Positions 38,436 through 46,965 of a stretch of 64,000 bases of DNA are shown one piece after another. Every line of letters begins with the position of its first letter. Position 1 is the first letter of the stretch. The DNA comes from Elusimicrobiota bacterium (GTDB lineage Bacteria > Elusimicrobiota > Elusimicrobia > JACQPE01): contig JACPAN010000015.1 of NCBI GenBank assembly GCA_016180815.1, forward strand, positions 156,807 to 220,806, read 5' to 3'. The position numbers and the translations under genes were made by a program. Under the pieces are notes generated by a model. It ran no database searches, was not told where the DNA came from, and saw only the letters and a list, made by a program, of their open reading frames with translations.

Positions 38436-41035
38436 GCCCCGCCTTCGCAACAACCGTCATTCGCGGCAACGGCCATGGGCAAGGCTGCCGGCGCTTGTGA
38501 GCCGTCGGACTCATACACCAAAAACTGTCCGGCGTAAGCGCCGGAGCGCAGCTTGGCCGCGGTGTCCGTGCAGATTTCGATGGATTCTCCTCTGGGGAAC
38601 AAATGCCCTTCTTCATCCATGGCCGCTTTATAAGGGCCCAGGTACACGGCTTGCTGCCCCATAAACCGGCAGCCGGCTTTTTTTTCGAATTTGAAAGCTT
38701 GCACCGTGAGCGAATGGAATTGATAGGCCTTCACTTCTTTCCAGAACGTTTTTTTGAGGATTCGGATGCCGTAAAAACCCGCTCGCTCCAGCGCAGTCAA
38801 AAATTCCTCCTCAGAAAGCGAGCCGGAAATGCATTCCCCCCATAGGTCTTGATGCGCGGCCAAGGCTAAAGGCACCGGCCGGTCGGCGACAATATCCGCG
38901 ACAACCATGCGGCCCGTATCCTTTAGAACGCGCCAGATTTCGGCGAAGACTTTATTTTTGTCCGGCGAGAGATTGATCACGCAATTAGACGTGACCAGGT
39001 CCACGCTCGCGGTCTCAGCCGGGATATTTTCCAGATAGCCGTCGCGAAATTCCACGACGTCGTATCCTAAGACAGCGGCCACGTCGTTTTTGCATTGCCG
39101 GGCCACGGTGAGCATTTCCTGGGTCATGTCCACGCCGATGACGCGGCCCGTGGGCCCGACTTTTTTGGCGGCGATGAAGCAGTCGATGCCCGCGCCCGAG
39201 CCCAAATCCAGCATGGTTTCACCGGCCTTGAGCCCGGCCTGGGTGACCGGCGAGCCGCAGCCGTAAAAACGATCGAGAACCTCTCTGGGGATATGCCCGA
39301 CTTCGCTCTCGTCGTACTTGACCGGACAGCAGAGCTCTTTCTGCGGGGCGAGGGCTGCTTTGCCGTAGAAGTTTTGAATGATTTTGTAAGGCTTTTCCAC
39401 GTCGAAGGACAGCACGCAATTGGAATGCGTGAGCTTGACCTTCACGGCGGCGCCGTCGGGATCAAGCCAGAGCGCGGCGTCTTGGCTGGAGGCGATTTGA
39501 CCCTCGCCCATGGCATGGTAAATGACGGGAGGATTGAATCCTGATTTTAAATTGAGCGCGGCTTTTTTCGTTGAGGCCAGGTCAAACATCGCGTCTTTCA
39601 TCAACTCCACATAGAGTTCATGGTAGGGGTCTTCACCCATCAGGCTGCCTTCATGTCCGTTGGCGCTGTCGTTTCCGCTCTGCCGAGCTCCAACCATTTC
39701 CGCGCCGACCCGCTTCGCGGGTACCCCGGCTTGGTCAAAGAAATAACTGTGTTCGATATCCCCGCCTCCGGTCAGGAAGCGGAAGGGATGGCCGCTGAGT
39801 GATTTTTTCTGTCCGACCGTGGCGTTGCGAAACGCGCGGGCGACGGGGCTCTCCATCCAAATTTTTCGAAGCGGTTCTTTTTCGGCGTCGCCTAAGGCTA
39901 AGGCCGGATAACCGGCCATGGCCGCCGAGGGATAAACTTTGCCGTCCATATACACGCAGAGGCTTTCCCAGCAGCAATTGCCCAAGTCGTATTTGACGCC
40001 CGGCAGTCCGTTGACGCGCAGGGCAAAGGACTCGGCATTGTCGACAATAACGCCCAATTCTTTGGATGCGGCTTTGACGGTGCGCGCTAAGTGCGCGAGT
40101 TCGGCATGCGTAGGGAAAGCCGCGGACCCGTCGGTTTCCAGAATGCGCCCGCGTTTGTGCAGCCACATCAAATGCACGGACTTGGCGCCGAGCTCCTTGG
40201 CGAGCTTGGGCAATTGTTCAAGGTCGCGGACATTGGATTTGGTGACGGCCGCGGTCAGCGATGTTGCAAACCCGAGTTCGTTTAATGTTTTTAAGCCGGC
40301 CGAGGCTTTGGCGAAGACGCCGGCTCCGCGAATGGGATCGTTCGTTTCCGGGCGGCAGCCGTCTAAGCTCACTTGGAAATTCAGGCGTTCGCGGTCGAGG
40401 GTTTTGAGCGCCTCGAGCCTAGGCCCAGAAAACAGCGTGGCGTTGGTCAACACCATCAGCTGCGCTTTTTTGTCCTCGGTGGTATAGCGGATTAAATCGA
40501 AAATATCCTCCCGGATAAAGGGTTCGCCGCCCGTAAAGTAGAAGCGCCGAACGCCCAGATCAAAGCCTTGGTCGATCAGGCCCAAATAAAAATCGCGGCC
40601 GAGCCCCTTCTCGCCGCCGGGACCTGAGGACACCAGGCAATGGCTACAGGCCAGGTTGCAGGTTTGCAGCAAATGAATCCAGAGTTCGTTGAGCGTTTTC
40701 GGTTCAAGCGCTTCGCCGCGCCCCGGATAAGGCGGCGCGGTTTGGGCGGCGGCGTGGAGCATGCCCTTGGCCATGGCCTGGCGAACAAACACATGAAGAT
40801 CGCGCCAGGCTTTAGCCGCGTCCGAGACGAATTGTTCGTTATAGAGCCGGAAAATTTCCCCAAGGGTTTTGCGGCCGTCGACCCACTCGAGCAGCCGGGC
40901 GCCGCGTTGATCGACCGCTATCCAATTGGGCGCTCCGCCGTCGATGAAAAAATGAATCCCCTCGCGCTCGAACGAATCAAGGCGGCTGCGGTGAAGGACA
41001 AGCGAGTCTTTGAGTTCCGGAATTTGCAGCGACAT
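38426..41035 (-). CDS. PqqD/radical-SAM/ArsM-type methyltransferase fusion
   Basis: This is an 869-residue multidomain protein. Residues 1-95 are PqqD-like (RARLLEWVDGRKTLGEIFRLY). Residues 115-400 are a radical SAM domain with the 4Fe-4S motif C126-x3-C130-x2-C133 and a SPASM-like C354, C355, C360 region. Residues 400-545 are a linker of unknown fold. Residues 550-770 match ArsM: Cys569/570, Cys593 (FYGCGSP), SAM motif LDLGSGAG (609-616), Cys685 (SNCVINLS) and Cys735 (GECISG), the positions of the arsenite-binding cysteines. The last residues are CCEGGACC. The likely role is As(III) methylation coupled to a radical SAM step. The gene lies 9 bp after the PiT gene. Confidence 0.85.
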   Translation of the reverse strand: MSLQIPELKDSLVLHRSRLDSFEREGIHFFIDGGAPNWIAVDQRGARLLEWVDGRKTLGEIFRLYNEQFVSDAAKAWRDLHVFVRQAMAKGMLHAAAQTAPPYPGRGEALEPKTLNELWIHLLQTCNLACSHCLVSSGPGGEKGLGRDFYLGLIDQGFDLGVRRFYFTGGEPFIREDIFDLIRYTTEDKKAQLMVLTNATLFSGPRLEALKTLDRERLNFQVSLDGCRPETNDPIRGAGVFAKASAGLKTLNELGFATSLTAAVTKSNVRDLEQLPKLAKELGAKSVHLMWLHKRGRILETDGSAAFPTHAELAHLARTVKAASKELGVIVDNAESFALRVNGLPGVKYDLGNCCWESLCVYMDGKVYPSAAMAGYPALALGDAEKEPLRKIWMESPVARAFRNATVGQKKSLSGHPFRFLTGGGDIEHSYFFDQAGVPAKRVGAEMVGARQSGNDSANGHEGSLMGEDPYHELYVELMKDAMFDLASTKKAALNLKSGFNPPVIYHAMGEGQIASSQDAALWLDPDGAAVKVKLTHSNCVLSFDVEKPYKIIQNFYGKAALAPQKELCCPVKYDESEVGHIPREVLDRFYGCGSPVTQAGLKAGETMLDLGSGAGIDCFIAAKKVGPTGRVIGVDMTQEMLTVARQCKNDVAAVLGYDVVEFRDGYLENIPAETASVDLVTSNCVINLSPDKNKVFAEIWRVLKDTGRMVVADIVADRPVPLALAAHQDLWGECISGSLSEEEFLTALERAGFYGIRILKKTFWKEVKAYQFHSLTVQAFKFEKKAGCRFMGQQAVYLGPYKAAMDEEGHLFPRGESIEICTDTAAKLRSGAYAGQFLVYESDGSQAPAALPMAVAANDGCCEGGACC

Positions 41036-41044
41036 AACCCTCCT

Positions 41045-42031
41045 CTATACGATTTTGTTTAACAGCCAATAGCACCCGACGCCGATGGCGCCTGCTATGG
41101 GCACGGTAACGAGCCAAGCCGCGACAATTCCCCCGGCTGTTTTCCAGTTGAGGCCGCCTTTTTGCAGGCCCATGCCCATGATGGCGGAGCCCGAGACATG
41201 CGTGGTTGAAACCGGAAAACCCTTGACGGCCGTGGCCATGACCATCGCGGATGTGGCCAGATTGGCGGCGAATCCCTCCAAATGATTCATGCGCGTCACT
41301 TGATGCGCCAGGGTTTCGGTTACTTTAAGTCCCATGATGACGCTGCCCGCGGCATTAGCCAAGGCCAGGATCAAGAAGAACCATTTGGGCGCAATGTGAA
41401 CATTGGGATCGATCACATGATAAAAAACCATCCCTAAGGCCGCAATTTTCGGGGTGTCGTTTAAACCCCGGGCAAATCCTGACGAGATGGCGCTCATCCA
41501 ATGGGCCCAATGACAATTGATGCAGTATTGCCGTTCGCAAAGCCAATAAAGAAAGCGAAAAATCACCACGCCCAGGCCGAATGCGGCGATGGGCGAGATC
41601 AACAAGGGCAAGACTATTTTTTTGGTGACGCCGGCCCACAACACGTTGTCGAAGCCGAAGGCATAAAGGCCGGTGAGAACCACAGAACCCACGATCGAAT
41701 GCGTTGTGGACACGGGAAGGCCGGTTTTTGAGGCGAATAAAACCCAACCGATGGCGCCGCCTAGAACCGCCAAGGCGAAGAGCTGATTGACCGCTACTTG
41801 AGGAGAGAGCATGCCTTTGGTGAACAGCAAAGTCATTTTAACGGCCCAACCGGAGGCTATAGTCGCGCCTGCAGCAGCGGCCAAAGACACAAGAAGCACC
41901 GCTTTTTTGTAATCCGACTCCCCGCTGCCCACTAAGGTGGCGACTGATTTTGAAATATCATTGGCGCCGTTGGCAAAGGCCAGGATGATGGCGCCGGAAA
42001 TCCCAAAAATAGAAATCAAATTCATAGACAT
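41045..42031 (-). CDS. Inorganic phosphate transporter, PiT family
   Basis: This 328-residue protein has about ten helices. Both PiT repeats show signatures: AFANGANDISKSVATLVGSG near the N-terminus, PVSTTHSIVGS at about 105-115, ALGMVFYHVI, and PVSTTHVSGSAIMGMG near the C-terminus. It takes up phosphate (and, in general, arsenate) with cations. It is the first gene of the operon and lies 9 bp before the ArsM fusion gene. PiT-like genes next to arsenic genes are common. It is divergent from an ECF sigma factor. Confidence 0.92.
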   Translation of the reverse strand: MSMNLISIFGISGAIILAFANGANDISKSVATLVGSGESDYKKAVLLVSLAAAAGATIASGWAVKMTLLFTKGMLSPQVAVNQLFALAVLGGAIGWVLFASKTGLPVSTTHSIVGSVVLTGLYAFGFDNVLWAGVTKKIVLPLLISPIAAFGLGVVIFRFLYWLCERQYCINCHWAHWMSAISSGFARGLNDTPKIAALGMVFYHVIDPNVHIAPKWFFLILALANAAGSVIMGLKVTETLAHQVTRMNHLEGFAANLATSAMVMATAVKGFPVSTTHVSGSAIMGMGLQKGGLNWKTAGGIVAAWLVTVPIAGAIGVGCYWLLNKIV

Positions 42032-42087
42032 CCAATGAGTGCGCAGTAATATGTGCGTTCAATGGGTAGAATATTACACTTCATTTT

Positions 42088-42666
42088 ATGATGCCCAAAA
42101 TAACGGAGCCCAGTTTCGAGGATATTAAAAGCCGTAGGCCCGAGGCCTTGAGCCGTTTGGTGGAGATGCATACGCCGGCGTTATTGGCCGGAGCTTTGGG
42201 TTTGGGGTTCCCTCCGAGTGAAGCCGAGGAGTTGGTTCAAGACACATTTGTCGCTTTTTTGAGCGCGCTGGAGCGTTTTGAGGGGCGTTCTCAGGTCAAA
42301 ACGTATTTGTTCGGGATTCTTTACAATAAAGCTTTGGAATTGAGGCGGCGGCAAGGCCGCGAGGAAACAACCGATGAAATCGAAAAAATCGTGGACAGCC
42401 GGTTTGACAGCCGGGGCCATTGGACGCGTCCGCCCAAGGGGCCTGAAGACGAGGCCCGGATCAGCGAATTGGGCCGGATGATCAACGATTGCGCCGGGGG
42501 TTTGGGCATCAAGGAGCGGGCCGCGTTCTATTTGAAGGAAGGGGAGCGTCAAAGCACGGAGCACATCTGTAATATGTTGGGTATTTCCCCCACTTATTTA
42601 GGGGTGCTTCTTTTTCGGGCCAGAAACAAATTGAGGGAGTGCCTGGAAGGAACAATGAACGGTTGA
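42088..42666 (+). CDS. RNA polymerase sigma factor, ECF type
   Basis: This 192-residue protein has sigma region 2 (LVEMHTPALLAGALGLGFPPSEAEELVQDTFVAFLSALERFEGRSQVKTYLFGILYNKALELRRR) and region 4 (GLGIKERAAFYLKEGERQSTEHICNMLGISPTYLGVLLFRARNKLRECL). Linker residues 95-130 are acidic and basic by turns. It directs RNA polymerase to a specific promoter set, perhaps including its own and the divergent PiT operon. The stop overlaps the anti-sigma start (TGATG). Confidence 0.9.
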   Translation: MMPKITEPSFEDIKSRRPEALSRLVEMHTPALLAGALGLGFPPSEAEELVQDTFVAFLSALERFEGRSQVKTYLFGILYNKALELRRRQGREETTDEIEKIVDSRFDSRGHWTRPPKGPEDEARISELGRMINDCAGGLGIKERAAFYLKEGERQSTEHICNMLGISPTYLGVLLFRARNKLRECLEGTMNG

Positions 42667-42905
42667 TGTTGGGCATGCCGAGCTGCCGTGAAGTGACCCG
42701 TTTGGTTGCCAGCGGAGAAATTGAGACTCTGAGGGGGTTCAAGCGTTTTTTGGTGCGCGCGCATTATTTGATTTGCAGATATTGCACGCGCTATGCCCGG
42801 GAAATCCGTTTAATCGGCCGGGCGTTTAAAGCCGCCGCCGACAGCCGCGACCTTTCCGCCCAGGCCGGCCGTTTGACCGGCCGTATCCTGTCCCGATTAA
42901 ATTAA
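42666..42905 (+). CDS. Putative zinc-finger anti-sigma factor
   Basis: This 79-residue protein from ATG 42666 overlaps the sigma gene stop. It has SCREVTRLVASGEIE ... RAHYLICRYCTRYAREI, the C...HxxxCxxC pattern of anti-sigma ZAS (zf-HC2) domains. There is no transmembrane segment, so it would be a soluble anti-sigma factor that could sense redox or metal through the zinc site. That role is inferred from motif and coupling. Confidence 0.8.
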   Translation: MLGMPSCREVTRLVASGEIETLRGFKRFLVRAHYLICRYCTRYAREIRLIGRAFKAAADSRDLSAQAGRLTGRILSRLN

Positions 42906-44089
42906 TGCGTCGGCCGGAATAGGCCGAAGCAGGACGTGTAGCCGTGGATATGGGTGGCGTTGTCCACGGGCCCGATTTCGCCGTTGGCGAAGAACCCTCC
43001 CAGCGCCAGAGGGCCCATTTTATCGGCGAAGATTTCGCTGTCGTGATTGGGGCGGCCGTAAAGGCCGCGACCCCGGCCGGTGCAGGAGAATAACAGCGCG
43101 CCTTCGGGTTTGATTCCGGGATTTCTATTCTTATATTCTTCTAAATGGCGCTGTAAATCTTTGGCGGATGTTTCTTTATCCCGGATATGAAATTGGATGA
43201 TTTGCCCGGGCCGGAGCAGGGCGCTGACCGACAACAGCCCGCGCTCCGGATCAAAGCCGATCAGGTTTCTGATCAGGTAATCCTTGGCCGAGCTGATGGC
43301 TTTGAGCGGGTTGTTGAGAATCCCCAAAAACAGGGAGTGCCCGGCTAATTCGCGGTCTTTTTCGGATAAAGAGGCGAAGAGCTCTTCAAAAATTTCAGGG
43401 ATGCGCCGGTCGTCGAGTTCGGCCAAGACATTATCTTCGCATTGCGTGACTTTATAAGGCCGCCCAACCGGGCGGCAGCCTTGGGCTACGATGGGATCAA
43501 CCACCAGATTGCCGGTTAAGGCGACGCCGACCGCGCCCGCCGGCCGGGATTCGCGATCGAGGAAAAGCGCGTTTTCTCCGGGCCGCCGGCCCCTGCTGGC
43601 CAATCCTCCGATTTTGACGGAGCCGGGGTAGGCGTAATCAAGGCCCTGGGCTAAGGTTTCCGGGTTGATGGAAAAAGGATCGGAGAGAAGAATGAAATTG
43701 GCGCGCATGGCGCGGTCGTTCATGACGCCGATGAGCTGGGACCAGGCCTTAGGCGGATCATCCGGGCTCGGCAAATCTTTTTGAGTGAGCCGGAAGGGGA
43801 ACACCCGCACGCCGGGCAGCCAGGCGCAGATCAAGCCCACGGCCGGACGATCCTCGATTTCCTGGCCGCCGCCGATGATGCCGGATGCTGAGCAGCCCAG
43901 CAGGGTTTTTGGCGCGAGCAATTTTTTGGCCGTTTCCAGAAGGCGCTCGGTTTCCTCTTCCGCGGCCGTGTTCACAAATAAAAGGCTCAAATCCGGAGAA
44001 TCGCCGGCCGCTTCCCTTGTTTGTCGGATGCAGGTTTCAAGCGCTTTGGGCGCGGGGCGGTCTTCGCAGACTAAGGACAGCCATTTCAT
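42902..44089 (-). CDS. FIST domain protein (FIST_N plus FIST_C)
   Basis: This 395-residue protein contains a FIST_N half (about 1-210: SLLFVNTAAEEETERLLETAKKL, LLGCSASGIIGGGQEIEDRPAVGL, FILLSDPFSINPETLAQGLDYAYPGSVKIGGLASRG) and a FIST_C half (about 220-390: LLFSCTGRGRGLYG, LALGGFFANGEIGP, HIHGYTSCFGLFRP). No kinase or cyclase domain is attached. FIST modules are proposed ligand sensors of two-component-like pathways. It is homologous to the fragment at 1-176. It is convergent with the anti-sigma gene. Confidence 0.92.
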   Translation of the reverse strand: MKWLSLVCEDRPAPKALETCIRQTREAAGDSPDLSLLFVNTAAEEETERLLETAKKLLAPKTLLGCSASGIIGGGQEIEDRPAVGLICAWLPGVRVFPFRLTQKDLPSPDDPPKAWSQLIGVMNDRAMRANFILLSDPFSINPETLAQGLDYAYPGSVKIGGLASRGRRPGENALFLDRESRPAGAVGVALTGNLVVDPIVAQGCRPVGRPYKVTQCEDNVLAELDDRRIPEIFEELFASLSEKDRELAGHSLFLGILNNPLKAISSAKDYLIRNLIGFDPERGLLSVSALLRPGQIIQFHIRDKETSAKDLQRHLEEYKNRNPGIKPEGALLFSCTGRGRGLYGRPNHDSEIFADKMGPLALGGFFANGEIGPVDNATHIHGYTSCFGLFRPTH

Positions 44090-44121
44090 TGCCGCAGTAT
44101 TTTATCGGAAAATGAGAAGCG

Positions 44122-44577
44122 ATGCGTTATTGGCTGGTCAAGTCGGAGCCCGACGAATACTCCATCGACGATTTGGCGCGCGACCAAACGGGCGTTTGGG
44201 ACGGGGTGCGCAATTATCAGGCGAGAAATTACCTTAAGGAAATGAACAAGGGCGATTTGCTTTTGTTTTATCATTCGAGCTGCCGGCCGCAGGCCGTCGC
44301 CGGCATCGCCAAGGTTATTCGAACCGCTGAGCCGGACCCGACGCAATTTGACCCCCGGAACGAGCGTTATGACCCCGGTTCGGCGCCCGCAAATCCGCGT
44401 TGGTTTCAGGTGGCCATCGCCTTCGTCCAAAAATTCGCCGAAGCGTTGACGCTTGAAGAAATCAAGCGGATCCCGGCTTTGAAGAATATGGTTCTTTTGA
44501 AAAGGGGCCGCTTGTCGGTTCAGCCCGTGTCGCCGGATGAATGGGCCGTTGTTTTAAAAGCGAAAAATCAGGGATAG
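44122..44577 (+). CDS. EVE domain protein
   Basis: This 151-residue protein has the EVE pattern: MRYWLVKSEPDEYSIDDLARDQTGVWDGVRNYQARNYLKEMNKGDLLLFYHSSCRPQAVAGIAKV, then PRWFQVAIAFVQKF and PVSPDEWAVV. EVE is a PUA-like fold that binds modified bases in DNA or RNA; bacterial members are about 140-155 residues, often with links to translation or restriction. Its 3' end overlaps the convergent gene at 44554 by 24 bp. Confidence 0.93.
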   Translation: MRYWLVKSEPDEYSIDDLARDQTGVWDGVRNYQARNYLKEMNKGDLLLFYHSSCRPQAVAGIAKVIRTAEPDPTQFDPRNERYDPGSAPANPRWFQVAIAFVQKFAEALTLEEIKRIPALKNMVLLKRGRLSVQPVSPDEWAVVLKAKNQG

Positions 44578-45006
44578 GCCCAGGCGCCGGGTGGAAATAC
44601 GCGTGGACAGGCGCACCCGTCTTTGGCTTTTTGCGGATCGCGCGTGTGAATGTTGATGGGACGGTGGAGCCATTGGCCCGGGCAAAGCCAGCGAATGGCC
44701 CAGGCCAAGATGGCCGAGTTCTTCATTAACCAGGCTTCTGGCATAACGCGCGCTTTCTTTTTGAATCATATGGGCGAATTCATCCTCCAGGGATAAGGCT
44801 TCCAAGGGAAGTAAATTCAGGATCGGGATATTCTCGAGAGAATCAGCCACGGCTTCCCCGGCGTATTGCCCGCTGACAATGCCGGAGAGCAGCGTATTGG
44901 TTGCGGTTTGTTCTGCGCTGGGGATCGAGGGCAGAGTGGCGCTGGTAAAGCAAAAAGCCGTCAACAGAGTCGAATAAGCGCCGGCGCACCACAGAGAGAT
45001 ATCCAT
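44554..45006 (-). CDS. Hypothetical exported protein ending in a barrel-like strand
   Basis: This 150-residue orphan starts one base after the RtcB stop. The N-terminus looks like a signal peptide (MDISLWCAGAYSTLLTAFCFTSATLPS). A helix follows (LEDEFAHMIQKESARYARSLVN), then ELGHLGLGHS, which resembles a metzincin site but is one residue short and has Glu in place of the first His. The last residues (STRRLGLSLIFRF) have the form of an outer-membrane beta-signal. It may be a degraded protease or a small envelope protein. It is probably transcribed with archease and rtcB. Confidence 0.4.
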   Translation of the reverse strand: MDISLWCAGAYSTLLTAFCFTSATLPSIPSAEQTATNTLLSGIVSGQYAGEAVADSLENIPILNLLPLEALSLEDEFAHMIQKESARYARSLVNEELGHLGLGHSLALPGPMAPPSHQHSHARSAKSQRRVRLSTRISTRRLGLSLIFRF

Positions 45007-45007
45007 G

Positions 45008-46444
45008 TCAGCCTTTGACCACGCCTAACGGGCGCATTCGCGCGACTTTTTTTGAAAGCCCGGCGCCGTGGCAGACCTCCACGACTTCGGAAACGTCTTT
45101 ATAGGCGAACGGCGCTTCTTCGGCCAAACCTTTATAAGAATCGGTGCGCACGATAATGCCTTGCGCTTTTAAATCCTGTTGCAATTGCCGTCCTTGAATC
45201 CGTTTGGCGGCTTGAACCCGGCTCATGGCCCGCCCGGCGCCGTGCGCCGTGGTGCCGAATGTTTCCGCCATGGCCTGCTCGGTGCCGACTAAAACATAGC
45301 TTGCCGTTCCCATGGAGCCGGGCAACAGCACGGGCTGGCCCACGGAGCGGTATTTCTCCGGCACCTCGGGGTGCCCGGCGGGAAAAGCGCGCGTGGCTCC
45401 TTTGCGGTGCACGCAAACCTTGATTTTTTTCCCGTTGATTTGATGCTCTTCGATTTTGCCGATATTGTGGCAGACATCGTAAAGCACGCTCAATCCTAAT
45501 TCCCGGGCCGTGCGTCCGAACATTTTTTCAAAGGTTTCGCGGGTCCAGTGCGTGATGGTTTGGCGGTTGGCGCGAGCGAAATTGGCGCCCGCGCACATGG
45601 CCGCGAAATAATCCTTGCCTTCCGGGGAGGACAGCGGCGCGCTGGCTAATTGCTTGTCCGGGAGCTTGATTTGATATTTTTCAGCGGCGCGCTGCATGGT
45701 TTTCAAAAAATCATCGCAGATTTGATAGCCGCAGCCGCGCGATCCCGTATGGATCAAAATGACGATTTGATTTTTAAAAAGCCCAAAAATCTGGGCGACG
45801 GCGTCATCATAAATTTCATCGATCCATTGAATTTCCAAAAAGTGATTGCCGCTGCCTAGCGTGCCCAATTGATCGCTGCCGCGCTCGATGGCGCGATCGG
45901 ACACGATGCCGGGGTCTGCGCCCGGCAGCCGGCCGTTGTCTTCAATGGTGTCCTGATCTTCTGGCCAGCCGTATCCTTGCTCGATGGCCCAGACTGCGCC
46001 GTGTTCCAGGACCCGGCGCATCTCCTTGTCCTTCAATTTGATTTTTCCGGTTGAGCCCACGCCGCTGGGCACGGCGTGAAAAAGTGCGTCCATCAGGGGT
46101 TCAAGTTTCGGCCGGACCTCATCCACGTTCAACTCGGAACGCAAGAGGCGGACGCCGCAGGAAATATCAAAACCGATGCCGCCGGGTGAAATGACGCCTT
46201 CTTTTAAGTCCGTGGCCGCGACGCCCCCGACCGGGAAACCGTAGCCCCAATGAACATCCGGCATGGCCAGCGATTGTCCGACGATTCCGGGCAAGGTCGC
46301 GACATTAGCGACTTGCTCCGAAGCTTTGTCCGTCAGGATTTTAGGCAGCATGGATTCCGAGGCGTAGATGATTCCCGGCACGCGCATGGCTCCTTGGCGG
46401 GGCAACTCCCAGCGGAATTCGTCGATTTTTTTGAGGCCGGGCAT
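45008..46444 (-). CDS. rtcB: RtcB RNA-splicing ligase
   Basis: This 478-residue protein is the normal length. Conserved Mn/GTP-site motifs are MPDVHWGYGFPVGGVAATDL, GFDISCGVRLL (Cys96), GTLGSGNHFLE, IHTGSRG and the guanylylated histidine region TTAHGAGRAMSR (His401). RtcB joins 2',3'-cyclic-phosphate (3'-P) and 5'-OH RNA ends, using GTP. It lies 7 bp after the archease gene, its activating partner, on the same strand. Confidence 0.96.
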   Translation of the reverse strand: MPGLKKIDEFRWELPRQGAMRVPGIIYASESMLPKILTDKASEQVANVATLPGIVGQSLAMPDVHWGYGFPVGGVAATDLKEGVISPGGIGFDISCGVRLLRSELNVDEVRPKLEPLMDALFHAVPSGVGSTGKIKLKDKEMRRVLEHGAVWAIEQGYGWPEDQDTIEDNGRLPGADPGIVSDRAIERGSDQLGTLGSGNHFLEIQWIDEIYDDAVAQIFGLFKNQIVILIHTGSRGCGYQICDDFLKTMQRAAEKYQIKLPDKQLASAPLSSPEGKDYFAAMCAGANFARANRQTITHWTRETFEKMFGRTARELGLSVLYDVCHNIGKIEEHQINGKKIKVCVHRKGATRAFPAGHPEVPEKYRSVGQPVLLPGSMGTASYVLVGTEQAMAETFGTTAHGAGRAMSRVQAAKRIQGRQLQQDLKAQGIIVRTDSYKGLAEEAPFAYKDVSEVVEVCHGAGLSKKVARMRPLGVVKG

Positions 46445-46451
46445 GTTTTTA

Positions 46452-46892
46452 TTATATGTCCAGGATTACCGTAGTTTTGACCGTGTTTTTTGACCGTATG
46501 ATTTTTAATCGTTGATAAGTGGCTGCTTTCACTTCAAGGACCAGGGGCAGGCGGTCGAAGCTTTTGCCTTTGGCGCGAACCGCCAGCGCGGTTCCGTTTT
46601 GATCGGCGCTTAAGTCGAAATTTTGCGCAACAAAGCGTTGGGTTTGAATCCAAAAAACAACTTCATTGAGCCAAGCCACCAGAAGCTCTTCCGTTGTTTC
46701 GGCCCGGAGCGCCGCTGTTTTTTCGGCCACCCGGCCGCCTTGCGGCGTTTGAGGCAGGACGAGCTTGATCAGGCCGTACCCTGCCGTTTGAAAGAACGCG
46801 TTGAGATCAGGGGCTTCAATCTCAATCCCGATTTCCGAGGTATGTTCGGTGAAGCGGAACCGGCCGTTGGCGGTATTCGGCGTTTTGGGCAT
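46452..46892 (-). CDS. Archease
   Basis: I start at ATG 46892 (MPKTPN), giving 146 residues, the usual archease size; a longer frame to 47036 has no supporting signal. FRFTEHTSEIGIEIEAPDLNAFFQTAGYGLIKLVL, ETTEELLVAWLNEVVFWIQTQRFVAQ and LVLEVKAATYQRLKIIRS are family hallmarks, with the metal-binding His/Asp and Glu positions present. Archease accelerates RtcB guanylylation and multiple turnover. The gene order archease-rtcB supports this role. Confidence 0.92.
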   Translation of the reverse strand: MPKTPNTANGRFRFTEHTSEIGIEIEAPDLNAFFQTAGYGLIKLVLPQTPQGGRVAEKTAALRAETTEELLVAWLNEVVFWIQTQRFVAQNFDLSADQNGTALAVRAKGKSFDRLPLVLEVKAATYQRLKIIRSKNTVKTTVILDI

Positions 46893-46965
46893 CAATCTAT
46901 TATTGAAATTATCGTTGAGGCTGACCTGGAGGCCCGGGGAAAATGGGGGTATCCTATAAATAACG

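Noticed and set aside
38436..38453. Upstream start for the TIGR04283 glycosyltransferase
   Set aside because: ATG 38435 directly precedes the conserved LSVIVPTFNE; the extra MLRRRG residues are not typical of the family, though they cannot be excluded.
44680..44745. A metzincin-like HExxHxxGxxH site in the orphan after rtcB
   Set aside because: The first His is Glu and the spacing to the third His is one residue short, so zinc binding is not supported. It is mentioned only as a resemblance.
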